NCBI GenBank assembly: GCA_021819725.1
Contig: JAKAQR010000005.1
Coordinates: forward strand, 78,420 to 142,419
From: Actinomycetes bacterium
GTDB taxonomy: Bacteria; Actinomycetota; Acidimicrobiia; Acidimicrobiales; Acidimicrobiaceae
DNA: 64,000 nt
Direction: 5' to 3'
In this document: piece after piece, positions 36,476 to 45,340 of the stretch
Numbering within the stretch: the first letter of the stretch is position 1
Layout: every line of letters begins with the position of its first letter
Translations under genes and position numbers: made by a program
The notes under the pieces: generated by a model
Database searches by the model: none
What the model was told of the DNA's origin: nothing
What the model saw: the letters and a program-made list of their open reading frames with translations, nothing else

Positions 36476-37387
36476 CTAGTCGCCAGGTTGAGGGTAACGA
36501 CCACTGTCGACACCCCCGACAACCCCTGCAACTGTCTGGGGAAGGGAAAACTCACGGGAGAAGCCAGTCACCTCCATCAGTCGTCGCGGATCTCCCACGA
36601 CGACCTCGACATCATTAGGTCGTAAGAGCGCGGGATCAACCTCCAGATCGACCTGGTAATTCAGGACGGCAGCGAGGGCACCCACGATCATACGAACACT
36701 CACCGACGCACCCGAGCAGACGTTATAAGCCTGACCCGGCACGCCGTGGATAGCAAGGAGACGATAGGCTCGCACCACATCTCGGACATCCATAAAGTCA
36801 CGACGGGCATCGACATTGCCTACGCGAAGGCTCGTCTTGCCCAACGCCTTTGCCTCCATCATGCGGATTGCAAGCGCCGGCACGAGATAGTCGGGAGACT
36901 GCCCTGGACCGGTATGGTTGAAGGGGCGAGCCACCACCGTCGGCAGACCGCGACCATACCAGCCCTGCAAGGTGGCGAATTCAGCCGCCGCCTTCGATGC
37001 TGCATACGGAGAGACGGGGTGCAGCGACTGAACCTCCTTGATAGGGAGATCATCTTGCGCAACCCTTCCGTACACCTCTGAAGAAGAGACGTGCAGGAGG
37101 CGTGGGAGGCGTGGGAGCTGAGCGAGCGCAGCTACCAAATTTGCTGTTCCCACGACGTTGTTATAAAAATACAACTGAGGATCTGACCACGATGCTCCTA
37201 CGTGCGAGAGAGCGGCCAGATGGTAACAGACATCGATCTCAACACCAGTCAGCGCCGTCTGGAGCGCCTCTCGATCACACAGGTTCAAGCCCTCACGAAG
37301 CTCGATCACCTCGTCTCCTTCACCAGAAAGGTGCTGACATAGCCACCCTCCTACAAAGCCATGGCTACCAGTGACGAGCGCTCGCAT
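36476..37387 (-). CDS. NAD(P)-dependent SDR, GDP-6-deoxymannose reductase-like
   Basis: 303 residues. The Rossmann motif is TGSHGFVGGWL, the catalytic YxxxK is YAASK, and VARPFNHTGPGQSPDYLVPA is the segment typical of GDP-4-keto-6-deoxymannose reductase (Rmd) and related GDP-mannose dehydratases. It likely makes GDP-rhamnose or another GDP-deoxysugar. The partner GDP-mannose 4,6-dehydratase is not in the window, so the assignment stays at family level. It starts 8 bases after the upstream GT4 gene in the same operon. Confidence 0.78.
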   Translation of the reverse strand: MRALVTGSHGFVGGWLCQHLSGEGDEVIELREGLNLCDREALQTALTGVEIDVCYHLAALSHVGASWSDPQLYFYNNVVGTANLVAALAQLPRLPRLLHVSSSEVYGRVAQDDLPIKEVQSLHPVSPYAASKAAAEFATLQGWYGRGLPTVVARPFNHTGPGQSPDYLVPALAIRMMEAKALGKTSLRVGNVDARRDFMDVRDVVRAYRLLAIHGVPGQAYNVCSGASVSVRMIVGALAAVLNYQVDLEVDPALLRPNDVEVVVGDPRRLMEVTGFSREFSLPQTVAGVVGGVDSGRYPQPGD

Positions 37388-37394
37388 CGTGCTT

Positions 37395-38492
37395 TCAAGC
37401 CTCGAGCAGGCGACAATAGAGCGAGGTCGTTTCCCGCGCAGCGCGCTCCCATGTGAAGCTTCGTGCCCAATTCACCTGCCGTTCTATCTCATCTGGTGTA
37501 CGCGAAGTCAGCGCCGCCATTTCAATACCGTGCGCGATCGCATCGACATCGTCAGGGTCGGCCAGCCACGCATACTCTCCCGCCACCTCAGCCATCGCCG
37601 ACTTGTTACTGGTAACGACATTGAGACCGGAGGCTAACGCCTCTAAAACTGGGAGACCAAAACCCTCAGCATTGGAGACATAGATCATCGCCCGCGCTCG
37701 CCGCAGTGCTCGTCGCAGCTCCTTTTCATCAAGGTAGCCCTCGATACTCACGCACGACCGATTCCGCATCGCGTCTAGGGCCGCATCGAAATCACTGGTC
37801 TTCCAACCTCGCTTACCGATGATGCGGAGCCGCCAATTCGGATATTGATCGGCGACCTTGTCAAAGGCTTGGAGTACCCGAGCAAGATTCTTCCGTGGCT
37901 CTATGGTCCCGAGCGAGCAGAGTTCTACTGCGTCATCCTCATCGCCACCGTGCTCTGGAATGAGCAGCGGATCAACCCCATGATAGATCACATGGATAGG
38001 AGGGGTTGTGGGGAAATGGTTACGTAAACGATCAGCGGTCGCTTGCGACGGAACGATCAAAGCATCAGAGCGCTTCACCGCCAGCCGGATGGCCCGCTGG
38101 AAGTAACGCACTTTGGCCGGCTCGTGCCACTCAGGGTTGTCAAAGAAGGTGAGGTCATGAATCGTTGAGATCACTCGCAGCTTGTGACGGGCGGCTGGAA
38201 CTTGATAGTGAAGGCCGTGAAAGACACGGGCACCACCTTTGATCGCGATAGAGCCAAGACTCCGCTCCTGGTAGAGCAGCCGAAGAGGACGACTATTTGG
38301 AGCAGCAATGAGGTTTTCGTAGTTTCCTCTTGGAGGGAGAGCAAAGAGACGCAGCGACGCACGAGTCGTCAGGAGTGAGATGGGAGGGCGATCCTCAAGT
38401 TGGTACATAGCAGCGACGAGTTCCTTCGCATAACGTCCCACTCCCGTGGGGTCACCAGAGATAGACGTCGCATCGATAGCCACTGGGTTCAC
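37395..38492 (-). CDS. GT4-family glycosyltransferase
   Basis: 365 residues from GTG 38492, which overlaps the previous stop as GTGA and has GGAGGAG 8 bases upstream; an ATG at 38510 overlaps that Shine-Dalgarno and is rejected. GT-B fold: the N-terminal TSISGDPTGVGRYAKEL donor/acceptor loop, GTIEPRKNLARVLQAF, and NAEGFGLPVLEALASG (the E-x7-E donor-binding motif). It is one of three adjacent GT4 paralogues, probably adding successive hexoses such as mannose or rhamnose to a surface glycan in the cytoplasm. Confidence 0.9.
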   Translation of the reverse strand: MNPVAIDATSISGDPTGVGRYAKELVAAMYQLEDRPPISLLTTRASLRLFALPPRGNYENLIAAPNSRPLRLLYQERSLGSIAIKGGARVFHGLHYQVPAARHKLRVISTIHDLTFFDNPEWHEPAKVRYFQRAIRLAVKRSDALIVPSQATADRLRNHFPTTPPIHVIYHGVDPLLIPEHGGDEDDAVELCSLGTIEPRKNLARVLQAFDKVADQYPNWRLRIIGKRGWKTSDFDAALDAMRNRSCVSIEGYLDEKELRRALRRARAMIYVSNAEGFGLPVLEALASGLNVVTSNKSAMAEVAGEYAWLADPDDVDAIAHGIEMAALTSRTPDEIERQVNWARSFTWERAARETTSLYCRLLEA

Positions 38493-39568
38493 GCTGTTAG
38501 CTCCTCCCATAATCGAAGATGTTGCTGGGCGGCCACCAACCAGGATAGCCCCTCAACTGCGAGTAACCCATGAGTAACAAGTTGGGAACGCAATGGATCA
38601 TCACTCGTGATCTGCTCCATAGCCTGTGCGATGGCATCGACATCATGGGACTCAACACCCAGGCCCCCAAAGTGGGCAGCGGGAATATTCTCTGCGGTGA
38701 CGACTGGAACCGCCGCGGCCAACGCCTCGATGACTGGGAGACCAAAACCCTCCTGCAGCGGCACGTAGACCAAGGCGAGAGCGCGAGCAAGCAGCCCCGC
38801 AACTACTCCACTTGAGACGCTACCAACGATGAACGCTCCTCGAGGCGGCACGATCTCTGGACCCCAACCCTTCGGGCCGACGATGACTAGCGGAACCGGA
38901 TCGAATGCCGTTGACCGATACTGTTGATAGGCCTTGAGGATACGCGGCAGATTCTTCCGTGGCTCAACCGTGCCGAGCACCATCAGGTAACGTCCCGCAA
39001 TGCCAAGATCGTCCAGCAATTTTGCTGTCGCTACGGTGTCGGCAGGTGGAACATGATCAACTCCGGGAGGTATGACCACGATGCGCTCCGCCGCAACACC
39101 AGCCTCTACGAGCAGTTTGACTGTCTCCGTAGCTAACGTCACCACCCGTGCGTCGCTCGCAACCACCTGAGCGAAGCGCCTTTCATGCCAGGCCCTTGCT
39201 CGCGGAGGAAACGTCTCCTTCTCTGAACGAAACAGTAGATCATAGACCGACACCACCTGAGGCATGTCCATTCTCAGCAAGGGCCCACCAAGGGAAAATG
39301 CGTGATAGAAGGACCAGTTTCCCCGTGGGACACCCCAACCAAAGTCCCAGAGACGCTGCTGGAGGCGATAATCAAAGGGTGTCTGGACACGGGTACCAAG
39401 CCACGAGGATGGACCAATGTCGACAGAGGTGCGCGAGGTAAGCAGCGCAAGCTGCCGATCCATTCCGAGTTGGCCTAAGCCCTGGAGTACCCCCGTAATA
39501 TAGACCCCAATACCGCCCGATACGGGTCTGGCAAGCTGATCCACCAGCAACAGTCCTGAACTCGTCAT
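38489..39568 (-). CDS. GT4-family glycosyltransferase
   Basis: 359 residues from ATG 39568, overlapping the previous stop as ATGA. The N terminus carries LLLVDQLARPVSGGIGVYI, the glycine loop of GT4 enzymes. The C-terminal domain has VLGTVEPRKNLPRILKAY and EGFGLPVIEALAA. It is the middle of three tandem GT4 genes. The sugar donor and acceptor cannot be told from sequence alone. Confidence 0.9.
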   Translation of the reverse strand: MTSSGLLLVDQLARPVSGGIGVYITGVLQGLGQLGMDRQLALLTSRTSVDIGPSSWLGTRVQTPFDYRLQQRLWDFGWGVPRGNWSFYHAFSLGGPLLRMDMPQVVSVYDLLFRSEKETFPPRARAWHERRFAQVVASDARVVTLATETVKLLVEAGVAAERIVVIPPGVDHVPPADTVATAKLLDDLGIAGRYLMVLGTVEPRKNLPRILKAYQQYRSTAFDPVPLVIVGPKGWGPEIVPPRGAFIVGSVSSGVVAGLLARALALVYVPLQEGFGLPVIEALAAAVPVVTAENIPAAHFGGLGVESHDVDAIAQAMEQITSDDPLRSQLVTHGLLAVEGLSWLVAAQQHLRLWEELTA

Positions 39569-40665
39569 CGTAGGACCCTTGCGTACAATGCTGCCATCTG
39601 CTCCCCACTTCGATCCCAAGAAAAGCGTGCTGCTCGGCTGTGTCCCCGCTCAATCAACGATTCACGGAGCTCTTTGTCCTCGATCACCCTGATGAGGGCA
39701 GATGCCAGTTCATCGGCAGAACGCGGCGCAACCGTGATCGCCCCATCACCAACGACCTCTGTGATGGCGCCAGCAGTCGTTGTGACCACAGGAGTACCCA
39801 CGCTCATCGCCTCCAGTGGCGGCAACCCAAAACCCTCATACAGGCTTGGGTACGCAAAGACTTGGGCATTGCGGAGCAACCATGAACGCGCATCCTCCGA
39901 AACATAACCCGGCAACAAGATCCGTTCGGCCAAGACTGACGCCCCCAGATTGGCGAGCAACTCATCCAAGCCCCAGCCAGACTGCCCCGTCAGCACGAGG
40001 CGAAGATCCGGGTAGCGCGGAGCAAGCTCGGCGAAGGCCTGAACGAGATATCTTAAGCCTTTTCGCGGCTCAAGCGTCGATAAAGCGAGGATGTACGGGT
40101 GTCCCGCCAACTCCGTGGCGATGGGTGGAATCGATGGTTGTGCGCGAAGTGGTGTCACGCCATGCCCGATCGCAACAACGCGATCGGGCGCAATACCGAA
40201 GTAATCCAGTACCTGTCCACGCACGAACTCGGAGGGCGTGTGCACAAACGATCCTGACTCGACCGCGTGGCGCACCAACGTCGGAAACACGAGCACCTCT
40301 GGGCGACAGAGATGTGGATAGAGAAGTGGAGCCAAATCATGGACGGTCACGATCGTTGCTTTGCCCCGTACAGGAGGGACCACAAAGTTGGTTCCATGGA
40401 TGACATCAAACCCACGAAAGAGGCCCCGAAGGTCTGGCCGATACCACCGCTGCCACGAAGCGAGCAGCGGTCGTGCGGGGAGCGCAAGGTTCAAGTAGGC
40501 AACCCCGGTCGGCAAGGCCTGCCGAAGTTGGCCGTGCCGACGGAGCGAGACCATAAAACCTGCTGCTTCGACGTGAGACCCCACTGACTCCGCCATGTGA
40601 TAAGCGAACTCTCCGATACCACTACGCTGTCCTACGATCGCTGTGAGCTCAATTGCTACTCGGAC
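39565..40665 (-). CDS. GT4-family glycosyltransferase with an apparent GTC start
   Basis: 366 residues if translation starts at GTC 40665. The first canonical in-frame start is ATG 40596, but the 22 codons before it encode RVAIELTAIVGQRSGIG and continue FAYH, the first strand and glycine loop shared with the two downstream paralogues, so they belong to the protein. No ATG, GTG or TTG lies between the in-frame TAG (40671-40669) and 40596. GGAGGT at 40676-40671 is ideally spaced for the GTC. The C-terminal domain has LSTLEPRKGLRYLVQAF and EGFGLPPLEAMSVG. It is the first gene of the operon. Confidence 0.85.
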   Translation of the reverse strand, partial: VRVAIELTAIVGQRSGIGEFAYHMAESVGSHVEAAGFMVSLRRHGQLRQALPTGVAYLNLALPARPLLASWQRWYRPDLRGLFRGFDVIHGTNFVVPPVRGKATIVTVHDLAPLLYPHLCRPEVLVFPTLVRHAVESGSFVHTPSEFVRGQVLDYFGIAPDRVVAIGHGVTPLRAQPSIPPIATELAGHPYILALSTLEPRKGLRYLVQAFAELAPRYPDLRLVLTGQSGWGLDELLANLGASVLAERILLPGYVSEDARSWLLRNAQVFAYPSLYEGFGLPPLEAMSVGTPVVTTTAGAITEVVGDGAITVAPRSADELASALIRVIEDKELRESLIERGHSRAARFSWDRSGEQMAALYARVLR

Positions 40666-40670
40666 GACCT

Positions 40671-40676
40671 ACCTCC
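40671..40676 (-). promoter_or_regulatory. Shine-Dalgarno that decides the GTC start
   Basis: GGAGGT on the minus strand, five bases before the second of two in-frame GTC codons (40665-40663). Its T, plus AG, also forms the in-frame TAG stop, so translation of this frame cannot begin further upstream. Confidence 0.7.
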
Positions 40677-40894
40677 ACGTCTTCACGGACCGGCTCCCAA
40701 ACACAGAGGAGCGCTGTCACGAACCCATCCCTATCGAACAACAACGCTAGTAGCGATTGACCCAGGCGGTTCCCTTCATCGTCGATCGCGCAGCGAGGTG
40801 CCCAATTACCCCTTGGTCGATCGATAGAATGGGCGTCGAGTGACCAAGTGGTGTACGTTGAGGCTTGGGCAAAGCGTTAAGGAGATCGAGAGTT

Positions 40895-41851
40895 TTGATT
40901 GCGGTACTCGCCGGTGGAGTTGGAGCTGCCAAGTTTTTACGAGGTCTCACCAATGCCGGGCTCCAAGAGGAGATTGTCGCGATCGTCAACACTGGTGACG
41001 ACTGGGTGCACTATGGTCTCCACATCTCCCCGGACCTCGACACCATCGTCTACACACTGGCTAATCTCGTGAATCCGGAGACTGGTTGGGGTCTCCAAGA
41101 TGAGAGCTTTCACGCCCGGGCCTCGCTGCAGCGCCTCGGAGATGATCCGTGGTTTACCCTTGGAGACCGCGACATTGGTCTCCACATGTTTCGAACACAG
41201 CGACTCGCTGAGGGCGCCAGTCTCACCCAAGTCACCGCGGAGATCGTCCAGCATTTGAACGTCGACCTCACCGTCTTACCGATGACGAACGACGAGGTCG
41301 CCACCAAGGTCCTCGCTCAGCTCCCATCGAAAGAGAATCAAGGCGATCAGATTGTCGAACTCGATTTCCAGGAGTATTTTGTTCGCTACCATCACCAGCC
41401 GCGGGTGTTGCGGGTGCGATACGACCATATCAACACCGCAAAGCCGAGTTCGGACGTCACACGCGCTCTTGACACAGCACGTCGGATCATCATTGCTCCA
41501 TCAAATCCCATACTCTCTATCGGGCCAATCCTCGCGTTAAGGGGTATCAGTGACCAGCTGCAGCGACGGGCCAGCGAGGGAGCTGTCGTCGCAATCTCTC
41601 CGATTATTGCCGGCGAAGCAGTCAAGGGGCCACTTGCAGAAATACTCGACTCACTCATGACCCAGCACGATGCACGGACCGTTGCACAGCTCTACCAGGA
41701 GGTCGCAAGTGTTTTCATCGTCGACACGGCCGATGCACACCTCGTCGAATCGATCCGCGCCGGCGGTCTGGCCTGCCTGAGCACCCAAACGCTTATGACT
41801 GATCTCGACGCTGCCGTCAACCTAGCCCAATTCGCGGTTGGAGCTCGATGA
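40895..41851 (+). CDS. cofD: 2-phospho-L-lactate transferase CofD/FbiA
   Basis: 318 residues from TTG 40895, with AAGGAG about 10 bases upstream; a TTG-type start at 40865 would add ten residues. The N terminus IAVLAGGVGAAKFLRGL and NTGDDWVHYGLHISPDLDTIVYTL are the CofD signature (nucleotide and Fo binding). It joins the phospho-carboxylate moiety (phosphoenolpyruvate in actinobacteria, phospholactate in archaea) to Fo, giving dehydro-F420-0. It overlaps cofE as ATGA and is divergent from the GT4 operon with about 230 bases between. Confidence 0.94.
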   Translation: MIAVLAGGVGAAKFLRGLTNAGLQEEIVAIVNTGDDWVHYGLHISPDLDTIVYTLANLVNPETGWGLQDESFHARASLQRLGDDPWFTLGDRDIGLHMFRTQRLAEGASLTQVTAEIVQHLNVDLTVLPMTNDEVATKVLAQLPSKENQGDQIVELDFQEYFVRYHHQPRVLRVRYDHINTAKPSSDVTRALDTARRIIIAPSNPILSIGPILALRGISDQLQRRASEGAVVAISPIIAGEAVKGPLAEILDSLMTQHDARTVAQLYQEVASVFIVDTADAHLVESIRAGGLACLSTQTLMTDLDAAVNLAQFAVGAR

Positions 41852-42552
41852 ATCAGCTCAGGCTCCAGCTCTTTACCAATCCGCTCGACGAGGAGATCGT
41901 GGAGGGAACTGATCTCGCAGCTCTGATCGTCCGAGACTTTGAACTCGCCGATGGCGATATCATAGTGGTCACCCAAAAGGTGATTTCAAAGGCCGAAGGG
42001 CAGGTCGTCAGCGTCGATGACGACGATCAGGAGAGCTTTGACGCGCTCGTGCGCTCTGAATCCCGTCGCATCCTCCGTCGTCGAGGGACACTCGCGATCA
42101 CCGAGACGCACCACGGATTCGTCTGCGCTAATGCGGGTATCGATCGATCAAATACCGACCCAGGTACGGTCACGCTCCTGCCTGTCGACCCTGATCGAAG
42201 CGCACTCCGCCTGTTGCATCAGTTGCAGTATCGCACAGGACTTCAGCTTGGAGTGGTCATCACTGACACCTTCGGCCGTACATGGCGATCAGGAGTAACC
42301 GACGTCGCTATCGGTGTCGCAGGCCTCCAACCCATCGCCGACCTACGCGGGACCCGGGACCACAACGGTATGACCCTACAGGCAACTGAAATCTGCATCG
42401 CCGACGAGATTGCCGGTGCTGCTGACCTCATTAAGCGCAAGGACGGTCGTACCCCATTTGTTCTTGTTAGAGGAGTGGACCGAAGCCACCTGGGGCATGG
42501 GAGCATCGGTGCCGACGTCGTCCGTGGGTACGACTTCGATCTCTTCCGTTAG
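41848..42552 (+). CDS. cofE: Coenzyme F420-0:L-glutamate ligase CofE
   Basis: 234 residues. VVTQKVISKAEGQVV, ETHHGFVCANAGIDRSN and VVITDTFGRTWRSGVTDVAIG are CofE signatures. It adds the gamma-glutamyl tail to F420. It ends where CofE of archaea ends and lacks the nitroreductase-like domain that mycobacterial FbiB carries at its C terminus; that domain could be supplied by a separate protein. The stop overlaps that of the convergent epimerase gene (TTAG). Confidence 0.94.
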   Translation: MNQLRLQLFTNPLDEEIVEGTDLAALIVRDFELADGDIIVVTQKVISKAEGQVVSVDDDDQESFDALVRSESRRILRRRGTLAITETHHGFVCANAGIDRSNTDPGTVTLLPVDPDRSALRLLHQLQYRTGLQLGVVITDTFGRTWRSGVTDVAIGVAGLQPIADLRGTRDHNGMTLQATEICIADEIAGAADLIKRKDGRTPFVLVRGVDRSHLGHGSIGADVVRGYDFDLFR

Positions 42553-43523
42553 CCGAAGCTGGTCCGAGTGACAGTGGCCTCATACCACTCAAAAACCCGT
42601 TCAAGACCTCGTTCGAGCGTTGTGCTCGCGTGCCACCTCAAATACCAACCAGCACGCCTGGCATCAAGACTTGAGCGCAAAATCTCGCCGGGAATGGCCT
42701 GGCTATAGATCGGCTGCCGGTACTCACCCCCTGCAATCCGATACATCTCCTTATGGAGCGTGTTGATCGAGGTTTCGATTCCTGTTGCAATATTGAGCGT
42801 AAGACCACCTCCCTGCTCAAGGGATCGATAAAACGCATCAACGACATCCTCGACGTAGACGAAATCACGAGTCTGGCTTCCATCTCCAAGGATACTGGCC
42901 TGTTCGCCTGCGATGATGGCCTGAGCGAACTTCGCCACCACCCCTCCCTCAGCCAACATGCCTTGCCTCGGCCCATAGACGTTCGCCAACACGAGAGCCG
43001 TGTATTCGAGGTCGAAGCTCGCCCGGAAGAGCCGCAGATAGGCGAGGACCGCATCCTTGGACAGACCATAGAAGGAGTCCGGATTATGGGGCATATCCTC
43101 GCGCACAGGCAGATCCTTTGGTGCTATCGCACCGTAGATACCGGCACTCGTGGCAAAGATCACCTTTGAAACGCCGGTGCGTCGTGCAGCTTCGAGGACC
43201 CGGAGAGAACCAACGACGTTAGTCGTCAAATCCCCAACAGGGTCCAACATGGATTCACGCACGTTGACCTGCGCGGCGAGATGGATCACCGCCCCAGGTT
43301 GGCGCCGCATCATCAGCGCCTCCAGATCACCATCGACAATATCTAGCTTGTGGAAATGTAAACCACGATCACCCTTACCTCGCGCCGTGCGCAGATTGGC
43401 AAGGGAGCCCGTCGAAAGATTATCGACCACATCGACTTCGTAACCAGCATCGATCAACCGCTCCACGAGATGAGAACCGATAAAACCGGCTCCGCCGGTC
43501 ACCAAGACAGGAGACGATACCAT
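42549..43523 (-). CDS. GalE-like NAD-dependent UDP-sugar epimerase
   Basis: 324 residues of the extended SDR family. The dinucleotide motif is TGGAGFIGSHL, followed by DNLSTGSLANL, ATSAGIYG and the catalytic YGLSK. The closest type is UDP-glucose 4-epimerase, though it could epimerise or decarboxylate another UDP-sugar. It is the last gene of the second polysaccharide operon, adjacent to the nucleotidyltransferase at 43524 with no gap. Confidence 0.85.
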   Translation of the reverse strand: MVSSPVLVTGGAGFIGSHLVERLIDAGYEVDVVDNLSTGSLANLRTARGKGDRGLHFHKLDIVDGDLEALMMRRQPGAVIHLAAQVNVRESMLDPVGDLTTNVVGSLRVLEAARRTGVSKVIFATSAGIYGAIAPKDLPVREDMPHNPDSFYGLSKDAVLAYLRLFRASFDLEYTALVLANVYGPRQGMLAEGGVVAKFAQAIIAGEQASILGDGSQTRDFVYVEDVVDAFYRSLEQGGGLTLNIATGIETSINTLHKEMYRIAGGEYRQPIYSQAIPGEILRSSLDARRAGWYLRWHASTTLERGLERVFEWYEATVTRTSFG

Positions 43524-44576
43524 CTATGATTGTCCCACGCCCACCAAGCTGTCGCCTGGATGAAGATCCGTACTCTCAGCGACAATAGCTAGCTCATCGA
43601 GGTGGACATCCTCAGGAACCACCGTATGCGCACCAACGATAGATCCTCGGATAACGGAACCCGGACCCACTCGCGCGCCCTCAAGGACAACTGAGTCTAT
43701 AACCGTGGCCCCATCTGCAATCTCTACCCCGTCCTCAATCACAGATCCAACGACTCGTGAAACCGAACTCAGTTGGACCGAAGAACCAAAGTAGCAATGC
43801 CCAACAGCGTCTTCCGGCTGATTCGGAGCAGGATACCAGGCTCGCGGAGGAACGAGCTCACCCATCCGAGCACCAAAGAGAATGTCTCGAATTGCCCGAT
43901 AATAGTTTTTTGGCGTACCCGCATCAAGCCAGTAACACTCATACGCACGGGCAAAGAGAGTGCCCTGTTTTACCAGTTGCGGGAACAACTCTCTCTCGAT
44001 CGACATTTTGCCGCCTTGAGGGATAAGCTCAAGGGCACTCGGCTCCAAAATGTAGATCCCCGCATTGATATCATGTGAGGGAGCGGATTCGATCGACGGC
44101 TTCTCCACAAAACGAAGGGCGCGCCCATGCTCATCCTTCACCACCACCCCAAACTGGCTAGGGTTGTCCACTCGCACCAGTCCAATTGTCGCACGGCTTC
44201 GCCGATCGAGATGGAAATCTATCAAATCCTTTACGTCCAAGTCGGTCAAGATATCGCCGTTGACCACGAGAAATGTCTCATCAATGCCAGCACTCTCTGC
44301 AGCAAACCGGATCGCCCCTGCCGTATCAAGTGGCTCCTCTTCGATCGCATAGGTTAGGCGAACCCCCGCCGCTTCCCCAGTCGGATAGGCCAGGCGGAAG
44401 GCGTCTGGTTGATATCCCAGCGACAACACCACCTCATCGACACCGAAACCACGAAGACGATGCAGGACCCGCTCCAGCATTGGGAAACCAATCACTCGAA
44501 GCATCTGCTTAGGAGTATGAAACGTCAGCGGTCGAAGGCGAGTGCCCTCCCCACCGACGAGAACGACTGCTCGCAT
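43524..44576 (-). CDS. NDP-sugar pyrophosphorylase (mannose-1-phosphate guanylyltransferase-like)
   Basis: 350 residues. The N-terminal nucleotidyltransferase domain has LVGGEGTRLRPLTFHTPKQM, VVNGDILTDLD and FVEKP, with YWLDAGTPKNYYRA at its end. A C-terminal left-handed beta-helix with hexapeptide-like repeats follows (SVIEDGVEIADGATVIDSVV in part). This architecture is that of ManC/GMPP-type GDP-mannose synthases. GDP-mannose would feed the Rmd-like reductase and GT4 enzymes; that is inference. Confidence 0.82.
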   Translation of the reverse strand: MRAVVLVGGEGTRLRPLTFHTPKQMLRVIGFPMLERVLHRLRGFGVDEVVLSLGYQPDAFRLAYPTGEAAGVRLTYAIEEEPLDTAGAIRFAAESAGIDETFLVVNGDILTDLDVKDLIDFHLDRRSRATIGLVRVDNPSQFGVVVKDEHGRALRFVEKPSIESAPSHDINAGIYILEPSALELIPQGGKMSIERELFPQLVKQGTLFARAYECYWLDAGTPKNYYRAIRDILFGARMGELVPPRAWYPAPNQPEDAVGHCYFGSSVQLSSVSRVVGSVIEDGVEIADGATVIDSVVLEGARVGPGSVIRGSIVGAHTVVPEDVHLDELAIVAESTDLHPGDSLVGVGQS

Positions 44577-44587
44577 CTCCCCTCCTG

Positions 44588-45340
44588 CTACTTAGTACTG
44601 CTCGTGGACTTCGACGTACTCGTGGACTTCGACGTGCTCGTGGACTTCGACGTGCTCGTGGACTTCGACGTGCTCGTGGACTTCGACGTAGTCGCACTCG
44701 ACCCAACCGATGCAAGGTTCGCTGCTGTCGGAGGTTGAGGAGGAGTCGTACCCTTGGGCAGCACGCCAAGCGTGATCACTTGATCGTTTGCGAGACGCAC
44801 CTGCGCAAGACTCCGATAGACCACTGGCTTTGTAGCCAGTAGTGACGACCAGACATAGATACCAAACGTGGCAGACTTACCACTGCAACCCGCAGTAGCG
44901 CTCACCGATTTGCCCCCGGGCAGGGTGAAGCCATCCTTTGTTACCGTCAACCCACTAATTGCCTTGGGAAGTAACGCCAACGTGGCATTTGCTCCCTCTT
45001 CAGACTTCGACTTTGGTGCAACCGTGAGGACGCCATCTCCAAGTGACGTGATGCCGCTTTTCACATCGGTCGTCTTGGCCAGTACCGGCAAATACTTGCC
45101 GCAGGCATCGAATCCGATAGCCGTGTGCCATGTCGTCCCAATCACAGGCTGATCAGCAGCGGTTGCTGCTGACGTCGGGTGATCGATCTCGTACTTTGAA
45201 TAGCCGATCACTGCGACACCAGCGACCACAATAACTGTCAATGCGGAATAAAACCCCACTGGAACCTGCCGTCGAACTTTTGCTCCACGGCCTGAAGCTT
45301 GTGCTCTTGCGACTCTTCGAGCGCTCTCTTTGCTTGCCAT
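44588..45340 (-). CDS. Membrane-anchored hypothetical protein with Ser/Thr/Lys repeat tail
   Basis: 250 residues. A basic N terminus and a single membrane helix (ALTVIVVAGVAVIGYSKY) precede an outside domain with GTTWHTAIGFDACGKYLPVL, a GDGVLTV segment and a second cysteine (ATAGCSGK). Those features resemble a family of actinobacterial proteins with WHxAYGxxxC and GDGxxHIHP motifs whose histidines appear to be lost here. The last 35 residues are a run of TSTSKS repeats encoded by an 18-bp tandem repeat. No function can be assigned. It sits in the polysaccharide operon, just upstream of the nucleotidyltransferase. Confidence 0.7.
   Translation of the reverse strand: MASKESARRVARAQASGRGAKVRRQVPVGFYSALTVIVVAGVAVIGYSKYEIDHPTSAATAADQPVIGTTWHTAIGFDACGKYLPVLAKTTDVKSGITSLGDGVLTVAPKSKSEEGANATLALLPKAISGLTVTKDGFTLPGGKSVSATAGCSGKSATFGIYVWSSLLATKPVVYRSLAQVRLANDQVITLGVLPKGTTPPQPPTAANLASVGSSATTSKSTSTSKSTSTSKSTSTSKSTSTSKSTSSTK
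44601..44690. repeat. Tandem repeat, 5 x 18 bp, in coding sequence
   Basis: Five contiguous units of CTCGTGGACTTCGACGTR (plus strand; R is A in the first and last unit and G in the middle three). Each unit encodes six residues of the TSTSKS tail, so unit gain or loss keeps the frame. Confidence 0.95.

Noticed and set aside
44409..44738. Plus-strand frame encoding LVDFDV repeats
   Set aside because: It is the antisense reading of the 18-bp repeat in the minus-strand TSTSKS gene and begins inside another gene.
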